Source: Trachythela sp. YZ-2020 (lineage: Eukaryota; Cnidaria; Anthozoa; Malacalcyonacea; Clavulariidae). From it: 64,000 nucleotides of DNA. Location: contig JADLSH010000199.1 of assembly GCA_016169945.1 (NCBI GenBank), positions 3,100,001 to 3,164,000 on the forward strand, read 5' to 3'. Both the position numbers and the translations under genes were made by a program. Of this stretch, positions 46,310-58,962 are shown one piece after another. The number at the start of each line of letters is the position of its first letter. The stretch's first letter is position 1. The notes beneath the pieces were generated by a model. The model saw nothing but the letters and a program-made list of their open reading frames with translations. It did no database searches and was not told the origin of the DNA.

Positions 46310-49300
46310 CATCATTATCATCATCATTATCATCATCATTATCATCATCATCATTAAAATATTAAAAATCAACATATATCGTGAAAGTATTACATACCCG
46401 GTAAGCCATAATTTTAACCAGCCCATCTTCAATTTCTTGCAGTTCTTCTACGGTTCTCTCGATCGAATTTTTATCAACAACATCATTTGGTACGGCAGCA
46501 GATGACGCTAGATAAAAACCATATTTATATGACTTTAGAGAGGCAAAACATGGCCAAACGGTTGGCCTAGTGGCAGGCTTTTTGCGAGTGGTGAAAAACA
46601 GGCAGCAGAAAGTCCGTTCGCAGGCTACAGACGGTGAGTGCGTAGCGTCTTACCATTAATGGCCACGTTACACGGGGTAATTTTTGCTGTAACTTGCTGC
46701 AAAAATATACTGCTGTCTGATTAAAAATTCGCCTCAGACATACGTGAGAGTATAGTGCTTCCAGGTGACTCTACCAAACACCGCAAAATTTCCCCGGGTA
46801 CTCAGGTTTCGTCCTGTAGCAACATTGGGCATACTTGACCTCTAAAGCCCTGGTCAAACGAGAATAAAGGATTACCGAATGGTTTTCCGTGCAGGATTGC
46901 GTGATCCTAACACGCGGGATGTTGCTCGACTTTCTGAAAGCGTAAAAAAATACGAGCCGATAGGCGAGTATTTTTTAGCTTTCAGAAAGTCGAGCAACAT
47001 CCCAAGTGTTAGGATCACACAATCCTGCACGGAAAACCATTTGGTAATTATTTTATAAAATAACGACAAAGAAACAACGGACATTTTAAAAACGCCGCGA
47101 AGCGCTTAAAATTTTCCGTGCATGATTGTCTCATCCTGCACGGGTATTGACCAATCACAGCTCGCGTAGTAAACATGTTATTTTATAATGAGAGTTGATG
47201 AGAGTTAGCAAGCGAGAGTTTCATCAACTCTCATGCCCCGATCAAACGAGAACAAGAGTTGCATGAGAGTTGACTGGATATTACCGCGGGTATAGGTCAA
47301 ACGAGGGAAAACTCTTGAACCAGCTCAAAGTTGATGAGAGTTGATGAAAGTGCACGAGAGTCGATAAGATTTGGCGGTCAAATGCGAGCGAGATTGACTC
47401 TCATCAACTCTCATTCTCGTTTGAACGAGGCTCAAGGAAAACAGCATCTCACAACTAACCTGACGATGAAGGCTCATTATTTTCTTGGCTGGTGCTTGCA
47501 ACACTTGACGATGTGTTGGACACATCAGATACAGTCATGACGTTACAATCTAGATCGGGGCCTGGAGCGAGGACATTCTGAACTGCAGTTTCAACCAAAG
47601 TTGGAAGGAGTTTTTTCATCGTTCGTACATTGTTTAGTCGAACACACATCTGCAACACACAAGAGATACAATACACAGTAAATTTTCAACAGTAAAACTG
47701 TTGCCTAATGTTTGGTCATATAATTTCCTCAGTGGCGCCGGCAGGATTTTTTATTGAGGGGGCAAAATGCGTTACGTTACTTGCTTGCAATGACCCATTG
47801 CCTAGGAGAGTTCGGGGGCATTCACACCCAGGAAATTTTTTTGAATTGGGGTCTCTGAAACGGCAAAATATTTTTTCCAGTACAAGTATTTTCAAGGGTG
47901 TAAACCGCAAATATTCTTACTAATGTTAATTTCTACAAAATATTTCGGCAAACGTTATACTAAGAAACCAAAAACATAAACGATTTCCCATACAATCAGT
48001 TTTTAATATATTGCATTGGATTTCAATGTAAAATTTGCTTGAGGTGTGATGATTGTAATAGACCTTTTCTGATTGATTGTCATTGTAATACTGAGTTGTT
48101 TAGAAAATAGGGGGGTCTTGGGGAAGATTTTTATAATTCGCAAACGAATTACGTCCGAATTGGATGGACTTAAATCACACTGAAAAATTATTGGGGGGGG
48201 GGGGACAGTTCCCCATGTCTTAATGGAAAAACGCACCTCTTCGACGACCCTCTCACTTTGCACCGTATTATTCTCAATTCGTGACATAGCTACACATGAC
48301 GGCGTACAGTTGCCTAAACATTGAAAATAGTATGTAAGTATGCACCGTATTAAATCTATATGGAAAGGGGGGAAATCTTGGCCTCGAAATGTTGAACTAG
48401 TGTATAAATGTTCCGGAGTTGAGTTGAGTAACTTGAGTTGAGTTGAGTTTAGTATATTTACCACTCTGAGGTGGACGGAAAGCCTTAACAGGTTTACAAC
48501 CCAATTGACAAAGGTTCCGAAGGTTAGTTTTAGTTAGTTAAGGTTACTCCCTAATGGTTAGTTTTTAGTGAGGGAGGAAAACCGGAGTACCAGGAGAAAA
48601 ACCCTCGAAGCACAGGAGAGAACCAAACCAATCCCTACTTACATGAGTTTATCAAGCACAGGGACGTTACCCAACCTAAGTAAATCCATGCCCTAGACCT
48701 GCTGTATAGCCGGCTTAACTCAGAGGTAAGGGGCAGCGCGCTAACCACATCTGCCACCAGTGCTTCCCATAAAGGGAGCGGGGGGAATCTTTGGCCCAAT
48801 TGTGTTGAACTATAAATAAATTGTTTACGTTTTCTGTCTACAACAGCAAAAACTGAGTATAGTATTGGTGTGGTGTAGGATAATGGATAATGCACGTCCT
48901 ATCGCCTCTGCGACCAAGGTTCGATTCGTGTAATATGCAGTATAATAAACATTATATAACTTCGTTTCAGTCGCATATGAGAAGGGTGCTTCCAATTTGA
49001 CTTTACCAAATACTGCAGGCTTTCTCTCGGTACATGCACGTAAAAACGCATAAGTTGTAACAAACGTGCAGCAGACTTGTACCAATGCTGTTTCAGCAAC
49101 TTGTCACCAGGATGTGTTCGCGCTGCTTGTTCCCAGCTTGTTGAGAAGATGTCATCGGCTTGTTGACAACTTGCTACAAGGTTGTTGACTGTTATCGTCC
49201 TGCAATTCAACAACTTGTCAACAAGTTGTGAGTGACAAACTTGTGGCAACTTGATACAATGGGCCATTCCATTTAATATAGGCACCCCCCCCCCCTATTG

Positions 49301-52300
49301 AGGGGTCTGGATATCCAATGGGGGAGGAGGGGTGTTTAATCTTAATTTTTCCTAGGGGGTAGCTTATGTGATTTCCCCCCAAAATGGCAAAATTTTGGTG
49401 TTTTAGTGATATTCAAGGGGGCGAAAATGATATCCTAAAGGGTACTTGCGATATCCTATGGGGCAACTTCCCAAAAATGTATCCAAGGGGGTTCCAAAAT
49501 TTTTTTATCCTAAGGGGGTAATGAACGGATCCCTCAATAGGGGGGGTGCCTATATTATATGGAATGGCCCAATGACAACATGGTTGCAACTTGTTGACAA
49601 GCTTGTCACAAGCCTGTTTCGAATACATCTTGTTGACAAGATGTGAGAGTTTACGTATAGTAAACACTATAGTAACACTGTACCAATAAGGGATAGCCAT
49701 TACCGTATCTCTATCGAGAACATTTTACAACTGATAGAGCTATCCGGTTTCAGTTTTCAGATAGAGCTATCCAATTCTCATTTCCTTTTCTCGTTACTAA
49801 CCTTGCGAATCTGCAGTATTACACCTTTCAAGGCCAGCGGTACGATGACGACAAGGTCTCACGCCAACCACGCCATTCTCTTGAATAAGACTGAGTGATC
49901 TTGTTAAACACCGCTGACCAATGATAGGTTCCAGGACTTCGTCAGTCACACCGCAACTTTCACAGCCGATGATGTAATAGCCGTAGAATAGAGCAATGGA
50001 CTCGATCATCTTGAGGATATAAAAATAAGAAAATAAAGCCTGTTCAAATGAGGATGAGAGTTGCTGAGAGTTGGCAAGCGAGAGTTTGCATGAGAGTTTC
50101 ATCAACTCTCATGCCCTGGTCAAACGAGAACAAGAGTTGCATGAGAGTTGACTGGATATTACCACGCGTACCGGTCAAACGAGGGAAAACTCTCATCAAC
50201 TCTCATCAAAATTTGAACCAGCTCAAAGTTGATGAGAGTTGGCAGTCAAACGCGAGCGAGTTGCAACTCTCATTGACTCTCATCCTCGTTTGACCAAGAC
50301 TCAAACAATCAGAGGTGGAAAAAGTATCGGATCCTGGGAACTTAGTTCCCAGAAATATTTTTGGATCTGAACTTTTGCAGAAAATTTTTAACAGAAATTT
50401 ATAAAGTTAATAATTAACTGATGAGTTATAACAAAACTAGAGTATGCTCTAGTCTAGATTAGTAATTGTAATTGTAATGCATTTTGTATTCACTATATCA
50501 AATTGAACACCACTGAATATCAAGAAACAACGCTCCAATCAGTTCAATGTGAAAATCAATCAATGATCATTGAACCTCATTAATTATTAATTTTGAGTCT
50601 GAAACCCAGGTTCCCAGAAAGAAAAAAACATTTCCACCTCTGCATGTAATGGGCTGCTGTGAACAAGGTGAATGACAGATTGCGCGGAGCCAAATATTAC
50701 AGCAGTGGCCAAAGTCTGAGCCCATAGTTTTCGTTGTTCATGGAAACATGAAGATCAGTTCAAAATGTTGAAGGGTTTTTGAAGATTTAAATTCTGAGCG
50801 AAAACTATATACATATTTTATATTAGATTCCTGCCAGAGGGTTGCCAGAGGGCCTACAGCAGGGCGCGAAATAACGGCTGGAGGGTTGCCGGTCAAGGTG
50901 ACCGGCCAAACCAACTTTAGCTCGGACATCCCGCATTTCTGGCCGGTCATATTATTCAGCTAAACTAAAGCCTGACAAAGTCCCCTTAAATGTAAAATAC
51001 TTATGTAACTAGAAAAATGTCTGTAGAAGTCAGTTTTATTGTAAAGTCCGTACAGTAAATATTATTCAAAGTAAACGCAACATCAGACGAAATTAACAAA
51101 GAACATAAGTTTTGACAGTTGCAGCCACTGCGAGCCGGCTATTTTCACTAGTCAGCAACTTCGAAACTTAATCCATGAGAAAATTGCATGAAAATAGTTT
51201 GCTCGTTCGCTCTATTTAGCAACTGAATTACATGTAAATTGTAAAAAGTAGCCGGTCAAAATGACCGGTCATGCGAGAGTTTGACCGGACAACCACTCAT
51301 TTTGGCCGGACATGCTACAGTCACATTTTTCTGCCCATGTTAGGGCCATAGAGTTGTAAATATAATCCTTCAACGTCATGCGTCATGAAACGAACTTCAA
51401 TTTTCATAAACAGAATGTAGTTACATACGTCACCCAGCTTCCTCGCCATAGCTACACGACCTTGCTCCAATTTGTCGTGGAACTCGTTACGATCTTCGGG
51501 CGACATTCGTAGCGAGTCGTAACGAGTCGTCGACTTCTTGGGACACAATAGCTGCGAAAAATGACGTACTACATCTGTCAAACGATTGATCCCGCTGACC
51601 GTATCAATGAGAGAACTAGAAACGGGGATTGTGGTGTAGTCCTGGTGACTAGTCTCCAGTACTTGTTCATTTTCGTCACCATTGCACGACGTATAATCCT
51701 CTACGTCACTGCCATTGCTTCGGGCGTCCGTGTAAATACTCTCACAGGACTGAGAAGTGACGCTATTTTGAACGTATTTGAGAAGATTTGAACTGCTAGA
51801 CTTGCTGGGAATTCTAAGATTTCCCGTCTTCTCAGACCTTGCATCGCTCGCTTCCTTAGTCACTTTAACGTTGCTACAGCTTGGTTGGTCAGTGGCGTCA
51901 TCATACGTTGTCGATGATTGGCTGACAATATCTGACGTCACAGGGCATCCTAGGGAAACATTATTTGTAAACTCTCTTTCAATCGCACTGGAACTTCGGC
52001 TGTTGACCTGAAACAGATTCCAAAAGAAGTGATTTTATTGCACCAATGTGTGTTTCAGATGCACGTTAATGATATTTGAAAAACAAGTAGAAAACGTCAT
52101 CTGACGATTTCACCACTGGAAATATTCGTCATTATCATTCAGCAAAACCCAAAATCGGCCCAACAAATTGCAGCGTGTACACGTACCTTTATAATTCAGT
52201 AAAAATTCTAAATTTCGGGGGGGAGGGGGTGGGCATCTCGCTTGATGGAACTGAACGTTGAAAGGTTTCTGTAGATGGGAATTGAACCTGCGATTCCGGT

Positions 52301-55300
52301 GCAGCACAGTTCTTGCCAGAAGGGCCAATAGTTGCATTTTTCACAATATCTGAGCCTCCCTTGAGTGCCAGTGCTGTTTTTGAATAGCTGGAGGGTTAGT
52401 GCCGTACCATACTATGTGAGTACTCACCCTTCAGCTATTTAAAAATAGCACTAGCACTGACAAGCTCAAATTGAACATCCACTCTTTAAGTGTGAGTGTG
52501 CTTTTAGAATACAGGCGTAAGATTTTGTTCTTGAATTTTAAATTATGCATTCAACTGGCTTCATTTGCAAAAATGTTGTAAACAATTTATCAATATATTA
52601 ATATTCTTAAATTAGTGAGATGCCTAAAAATTTAGAATATTTACCCTTATACCACACTGGCATCACCCCAGTTCAAGTACAGCATCCTCAATCCAATCCT
52701 AACCTAACCTGGGCCCTAATCGTAACACTAGCCTGGGCCCTAATCCTAACCTTGTCCTACTCAAACCCTAACCGTAAACCAGGACACCATCGCCCAAACC
52801 TTACCTGAACAAAAGCAGAATTACGCGACGGTGTAATAGTCCCGTTTCCAACCATCTTCGCACTTGAGGGCGAGCCTGTGAGTGGGCTGGCTATTTCTCG
52901 AGGGCGTATTCTCTGTTCACTCTGATGCAACACCGGAGAGTCCACGGAGTTGAAACTATATGTATGATCAGTATGTAAGCCTTGCCAGGTATCGTGTTGT
53001 AACGCTGTACAAATCAAATGCTGGAGTTTTCCATGAAGCGAACTGATCCACACGAGAGAATGTTTGAGAAATGCCGGTCGCCAGATTTGTCCTCTAACAG
53101 TGAAATAGAATAGAAAAATATAGACATTTTCCGAAATTTGCTTGAGTGCAGTGCCTCTGTTAAGAATTCAAGGAAAAGGGACCTACAGTAGGAGGGGTAA
53201 AATGGAAAAGTACGAATTTGTTGGAAGGTGTAGGGGTCCACTCCCAGAAAATGTTCGTGTTTTTGAGCCTCATTTTCAGACAAAACTATTTGATATATTT
53301 CATTTGATATATAGACAAAGGTTTGGTAATGGGAATATTACAATACTATTCTTAGTTTTTGACAATATTCCTCCCTTTTTCTTATATTTTTACAAAAGGG
53401 ACCTTCACTGGGGCCCGGCAACATAGTTTACTGGAGGGGCCAACGTGGGGGCTGGGGGGACTTGCCCCCCCCCCCAAATTTACACGGTAAAAGAGGCCCT
53501 GATTGACTGCACATGAAACAGTAGTTTGGACTCCAGGCTGACAATATGATCCTACCATATATGGAATTGACCATTCTTACTTACTCGAGCGACAAATAGT
53601 GCTCCCACGCTGCATCGTGGTCAAACGATGTTAATCGATAGGCCAATGCAATCATTAGATAATCGATATCCTGACGTTGTTGATTAACAGGATGAATATC
53701 GCAGAGTTCGAGAATATCCTCCATTAACATGCCGTAAAACACTTCCACTGCCATCTCCACGATGTCGAAATACCTAGTGAGACAAAAAGCAAATCGTAAG
53801 AAACACTGATAATTTTTGAGAAGTGCAATTGAATCTTCAAATTACTGATATTACATACATACATTATTCAGCTCACTCCCCGTTGGGGCTTTTCAGTGAC
53901 CGATTACATCAAGTATCTCGCTTACCTACATTATGTATGTAGCCTACATTATCTATTTTTACAACAATTGTGATATTACTTTCCTAATCTGTATATCCTA
54001 ACCCACCCAGTCAACTTTCCCTGTGGGAGGAAACCGGAGTGCCCGGAGAAAACCCACGACTTTCGGCAGAGCGTTGACACACAACACAACACAACACAGC
54101 ACAGCACAGCACAACACAGCACACCACAACACACCACAGCACAGCACAGCACAGCACAGCACAGCACAGCACAGCACAGCACAGCACAGCACAGCACAGC
54201 ACAGCACAGCACAGCACAGCACAGCACAGCACAGCACAGCACAGCACAGCACAGCACAGCACAGCACAGCACAGCACAGCACAGCACAGCACAGCACAGC
54301 ACAGCACAGCACAGCACAGCACAGCACAGCACACCACAGCACACCACAACACAACACAACACAACACAACACAACACAACACAACACTTAAGAAATAGAA
54401 AACATTTTATATGTTATATTATAAAATACAATACAATACACAATAAAATAATAGTAAATTCTTACCCTATAAACTCCTTTTTAAAATACATTCTGTAGTT
54501 GCGTAATTTCTCACTGATATCCAATATCAGTAGGTTGACCATACGTGGTGTTAACTGCTGACCAAATGATCGTAGTTTCAGTTGATCGGCAATGATGATC
54601 TTTTGCCTTTCATAATTTCTCCGCATTTCATCCTAAATCATGAGTTTTTATTAGGACTTCCTCGTCTCTAACTGCTTGCATTAAAGTGATACTCTTTGAT
54701 TATATTGCATATAATTTTCGTACAGTACAAGTAGTCAAAATGTGAAAAATACTCACCTTGGCATATTTCTTTAAGTATTGTCCTACAGTTTTCCCATTAT
54801 GTTCACCAAATGTATCATCTTCATCCACAACTACTAACCATGAAAGTACCCTGATAACCTCACTTAACCGTCCTTCCGGTAAGTTCCTCTCAAATACTCG
54901 GTTGATTCTACTCAGGCTGTGTTCTACGTAACCATGGAGATACGTCGTCGCAGTCTTTACAATTCTCACCTGAAAGTTTCGGCAGAGTTTGAAATAGATT
55001 TAGTTGGTATTGTAGCCCTTACTAATGCTGTTTCAACATCTTGTCGTCAGGATGTGTTCGCACTGCTTGTTCCCAGCTTGTTGACAACTTGTTACAAAGT
55101 TGTTGACCCAACAGACTTGTTACAGGTTGTTCCAACAACTTGTTAACAAGTTGTGAGTGACAACACAATAGCAACTTGATAAAATAACAGCATTGTTGGC
55201 AAGATGTGAGATCTTTACGTGTGTAGATGCCCAGTAATCACTACCCTTTATTGGTTCATTGTTACTGGGAGGAAACCAGAGACCAACCTCGTCTTTCCTG

Positions 55301-58300
55301 ACAATGCATCCTTCCCTCCTTCCAAAATTCAAGATTGATTCGAGCACTGATATTACATATCTGCAATACCACTCCGTACTTTCAAAATTCCTAGAAAGTG
55401 TGAAAAAACTCCAATCAACTTTTTGCCAAGCTAAATTTTCCCCTAATTAGAGGTCCCGAGTAATGTCCGCACTTTTTTAGTTCAGTTTTGGAGGAACCAG
55501 AGTACCAGGCGAAATCTTGCCGTGTTTGGGTAGAGTCAAACTGGAGTCATTCTTCTGCGAAATTTTAATCAGAAAACTGAATGTTCGTCGCCAGTGGCGT
55601 AGCCAGCCCGCCGATTTGGTCCCGCTATGCAAATTTCAAATCATTATCATTATTCATTTCTTTAGAAATTGATTGTTTTCACCGTCAATGAACACGAACA
55701 AATTTGCATAGCGGGACTAAATCGGCAGGCTGGCTACGCTACTGTTCGTCGCAGAGTTAATGACACATGCACTATCCACCGTGCTACCAACACTTCGGTA
55801 CACGACTTCTTACAAGATTTATGAAGTCTGCAGCTGTCTAGAGAGTTGCTTCTTAAGACTAGAGGGCACTTAGAGATTGCATACCTCCACCAGCAAATTG
55901 AGTCACGTATTCATGCATAAATTATAGTTCTATAAGTCCGGGGAAAACAAGACAAACTTTTGTAAATTTCTCATCGAAATTGAACCAAAATTTAATCGAT
56001 TTGTCCTTGGCCTATGGCTGTTAGTTTTCGTATTAAAATGTTTGATACTTTTTTAGTTATCGTGCGCACAGACAGACAAACAAACAAACACACACACACA
56101 TACACACAAACCTAGACTTTCTCAAAGTCCCTCGTCTTTAGGATCGTCTTTATAACGAAGGAATTTTCGCCAATTGCAGCCAGCGCTGCCCTCGCTTTAG
56201 TGCTGCCCTCGACCAGTGCTGCCCTCGACTAGCAGAGGTCGACTTGGAGCAAGTCTAACACAAACCCAGGTGAAACATAACCTCCTGCCGGAGGTACAGT
56301 AATAATACTGTAATTGCATAAAATATATCTCGCTCTATTACAATAACGTACCTAGCTAAATATTCAAGAAGACAAACTCTTCTGTATAAAAATCCAATTC
56401 TGTATCGCTCACCAAACTCATCAAGAAGTCGTAAAGAAGCTGGCGAAAGTGGCTGCTTCGGTATAGCTTCTCCTGTGCCGACATTTATCTTGCATTTCAC
56501 AGATTCTGCTCTGTACGAAAAGAAAGAAATTATGTTAATACGTCGCCTCAGTCACACGCGAGAGGATTGCTTAATAATAATAATAATGCGATGTATTTTC
56601 ATAGGGCGACTGAATTTACACAAAGCATGCCTGTAGATTTTATTTTTGTGGAGGCAGCCAATCTTCGAATGGAGCTAACTCCAGGCTGGATAACTTGCTC
56701 CACATGATTTTTGGAGTTCTTACGTAGTAACTCCAGCTTTAGATACCTGTAGCTCCACTTCCTCACATGATTTTTTGAGTTCGCCCGTAAATCCAGAATT
56801 CTTAATTCAACTAAGTTTTGAAGTGCATATTTTGAATTTGGATTTAGCTCCATGGCTCCCTAACTTCTGTCGCCATGACACAGAGTAATTTTCGTCCATT
56901 GCTTACAATTTGTCTCAATTACTGAACACCGCATGTTTTGTCTGAGCACCCCCGCTTTCCTACTATACTATCACTGGCCAATAATCCCCCCCCCCTCCTC
57001 CTCGTAAGCAGATAGAGAGATTTGGGGCATGTTCAAAGCGAGCAAGTATCGATACTCCCTCCTCCGCAGAGCCAATTAAGATCAGTTTAATGCCCCATTG
57101 CGCTAGAAGTTATGCGGTGTATCGTAACGTTATATAACAGGACCAGGCCAAAGTTTACCTGAATAACTTAACCAAGAGTAGCTTAAACCACGCATGTTTG
57201 TCTTTATTGACTAGTGGTACTTCGGTAGGATAAAATGTGACATCAGCTTTTACATATTTTTCTTGATCTCTGATGATATTCTCAAGAGCACCTTTCTCCA
57301 GATTCAACCACCTTTCATAATCCTCTCTCCGACGAAACAAGTCAACCTTGACATATGGATGACATTCGCTGTTAAAGATCAGCTGGAGTTCTCTCATTTC
57401 TCTAACTAACACCTGCGGTAAGAAGAGAAAGAAGACAAGTTTTATAGAACTAGCGAAAGGACACATACCCAGTGGGTAGAATGCTTGCATTGTCTTTCAT
57501 TGTTTTGAAAATCACACTGCACTCCATGCATCTAAGGATCTGCATTCCTGGGAATGGCTTATTATCGTCGTCATCAGTGGTGTAAAAGCCCTTTCAAACC
57601 AGTCCAACATGTTGGTCTAACACATCATACAACATTGTTGGGTCTGTTTGAACATTATGTTTGGATATTTTGGCTGATATTGGAAAATGTTGGATCAGGT
57701 TTGACTTCATTCAAACTTTTCATCCAACATTGCAGGACCAACGAACCTTAACTTAACATGTTTGACCACTTACAAAGTTAGTTGACCTGAACAAAATGTA
57801 CACACGTAAAAACGCACAAGTTGTAACAAACCTGCAGCAGACTTGTATCAATGCTGTTTCAACAACTTGTTATCTGGATGTGTTCGCACTGCTTGTTCCC
57901 AGCTTGTTGACAAGTTGTCATCGGCTTGTTGACAACTTGCTGCAAGGTTGTTGACTCAACAGGACTTGTTACAAGTTGTTCCAACAACTTGTTATCGTCT
58001 TGCAATTCGACAACTTGTTAACAAGTTGTGAGTGACAACCTTGTAGCAACTTGATAAAATGACAACATTGTCACAACTTGCTGACAAACTTGCTACAAGT
58101 CTGTTGCGAAAACATCTTGTTGACAAGATGTGAGATTTTTACGTGTGTAGATGCCACTAGATAATTATTAACCTTCAGTACTTTGCAGTAAGCTTATAGT
58201 AATTTTACACTTTCAAACATGATTCAGTGAATTGATTTTTGGTTTATGTTTTACTCAACACGAAAATATATTAAGTCAAAATTCAAAATCAAAACTCACG

Positions 58301-58915
58301 ATCAACAATCAACCGTCCGAGCGGGCAAGCAAAAAGAAACTTCAACCTGTTCGTGGCCGTGATCATGATGATCTTAACTTGCTCTGGGCTAGTGTCAATC
58401 ACTGCATTATCTTAATCTACAGAAGTCCATAGACTATTTGAATTTTATTCAGTCTTCCGTAATGTTCGACGTTTCTGTGTGTTTTCAAAAGAATGAAGTC
58501 GAGGCTATGCGTGGATAATGGTACGCCCCAGCAATTCTGCAAATGATCTACAGGTATGCTATGCAACGTTTCGCTAATTACGTACCTTAGCCGGATCGTT
58601 CATCACCATTTTTTCCAATTCCCTCAAGTAATATTCATGTCTTCTGTGAGTAAGACAAAATGCCTGACGAACTAACTCCGTCAGATCTTCGGGTTCAATT
58701 TCAAACACACCAGATCTCCTAATTGGATCTCTCCCATAAGACATGCATTCCCTTGACGCTGGACTTATACTGAAAAATAGTTGAAATGGCAGTAATTAAC
58801 TGCTGCGCCCGTAGAACCTAACTGATATAAGTTGCTTAATTTTTATATTGGCGACGCATTTACCACTTAAAGAGAATGTCTTAATGAGTAAGTACAGCAA
58901 GCAAGCAAGCAAGCC

Positions 58916-58962
<47 letters not shown>

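Noticed and set aside
45942..46505. 187-codon poly-isoleucine ORF on plus
   Set aside because: Translation of the ATC/ATT microsatellite, antisense to a real exon.
49802..49862. Extending the exon 49863-50009 to the later donor at 49802
   Set aside because: That donor ends in phase 1 and makes the next exon run into a stop. The GTGAGA donor at 49862 keeps phase and gives the expected MUN-like motif.
51561..52011. Plus-strand ORFs opposite the 51429-52007 exon
   Set aside because: Antisense shadows of the Ser/Asp-rich exon.
52680..52800. True interstitial telomere block
   Set aside because: Too short and degenerate; CCCTAA words are mixed with other sequence.
53976..54391. Cys/Leu/Val and His/Ser/Thr/Ala ORFs on both strands
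   Set aside because: Translation of the CACAG microsatellite in several frames.
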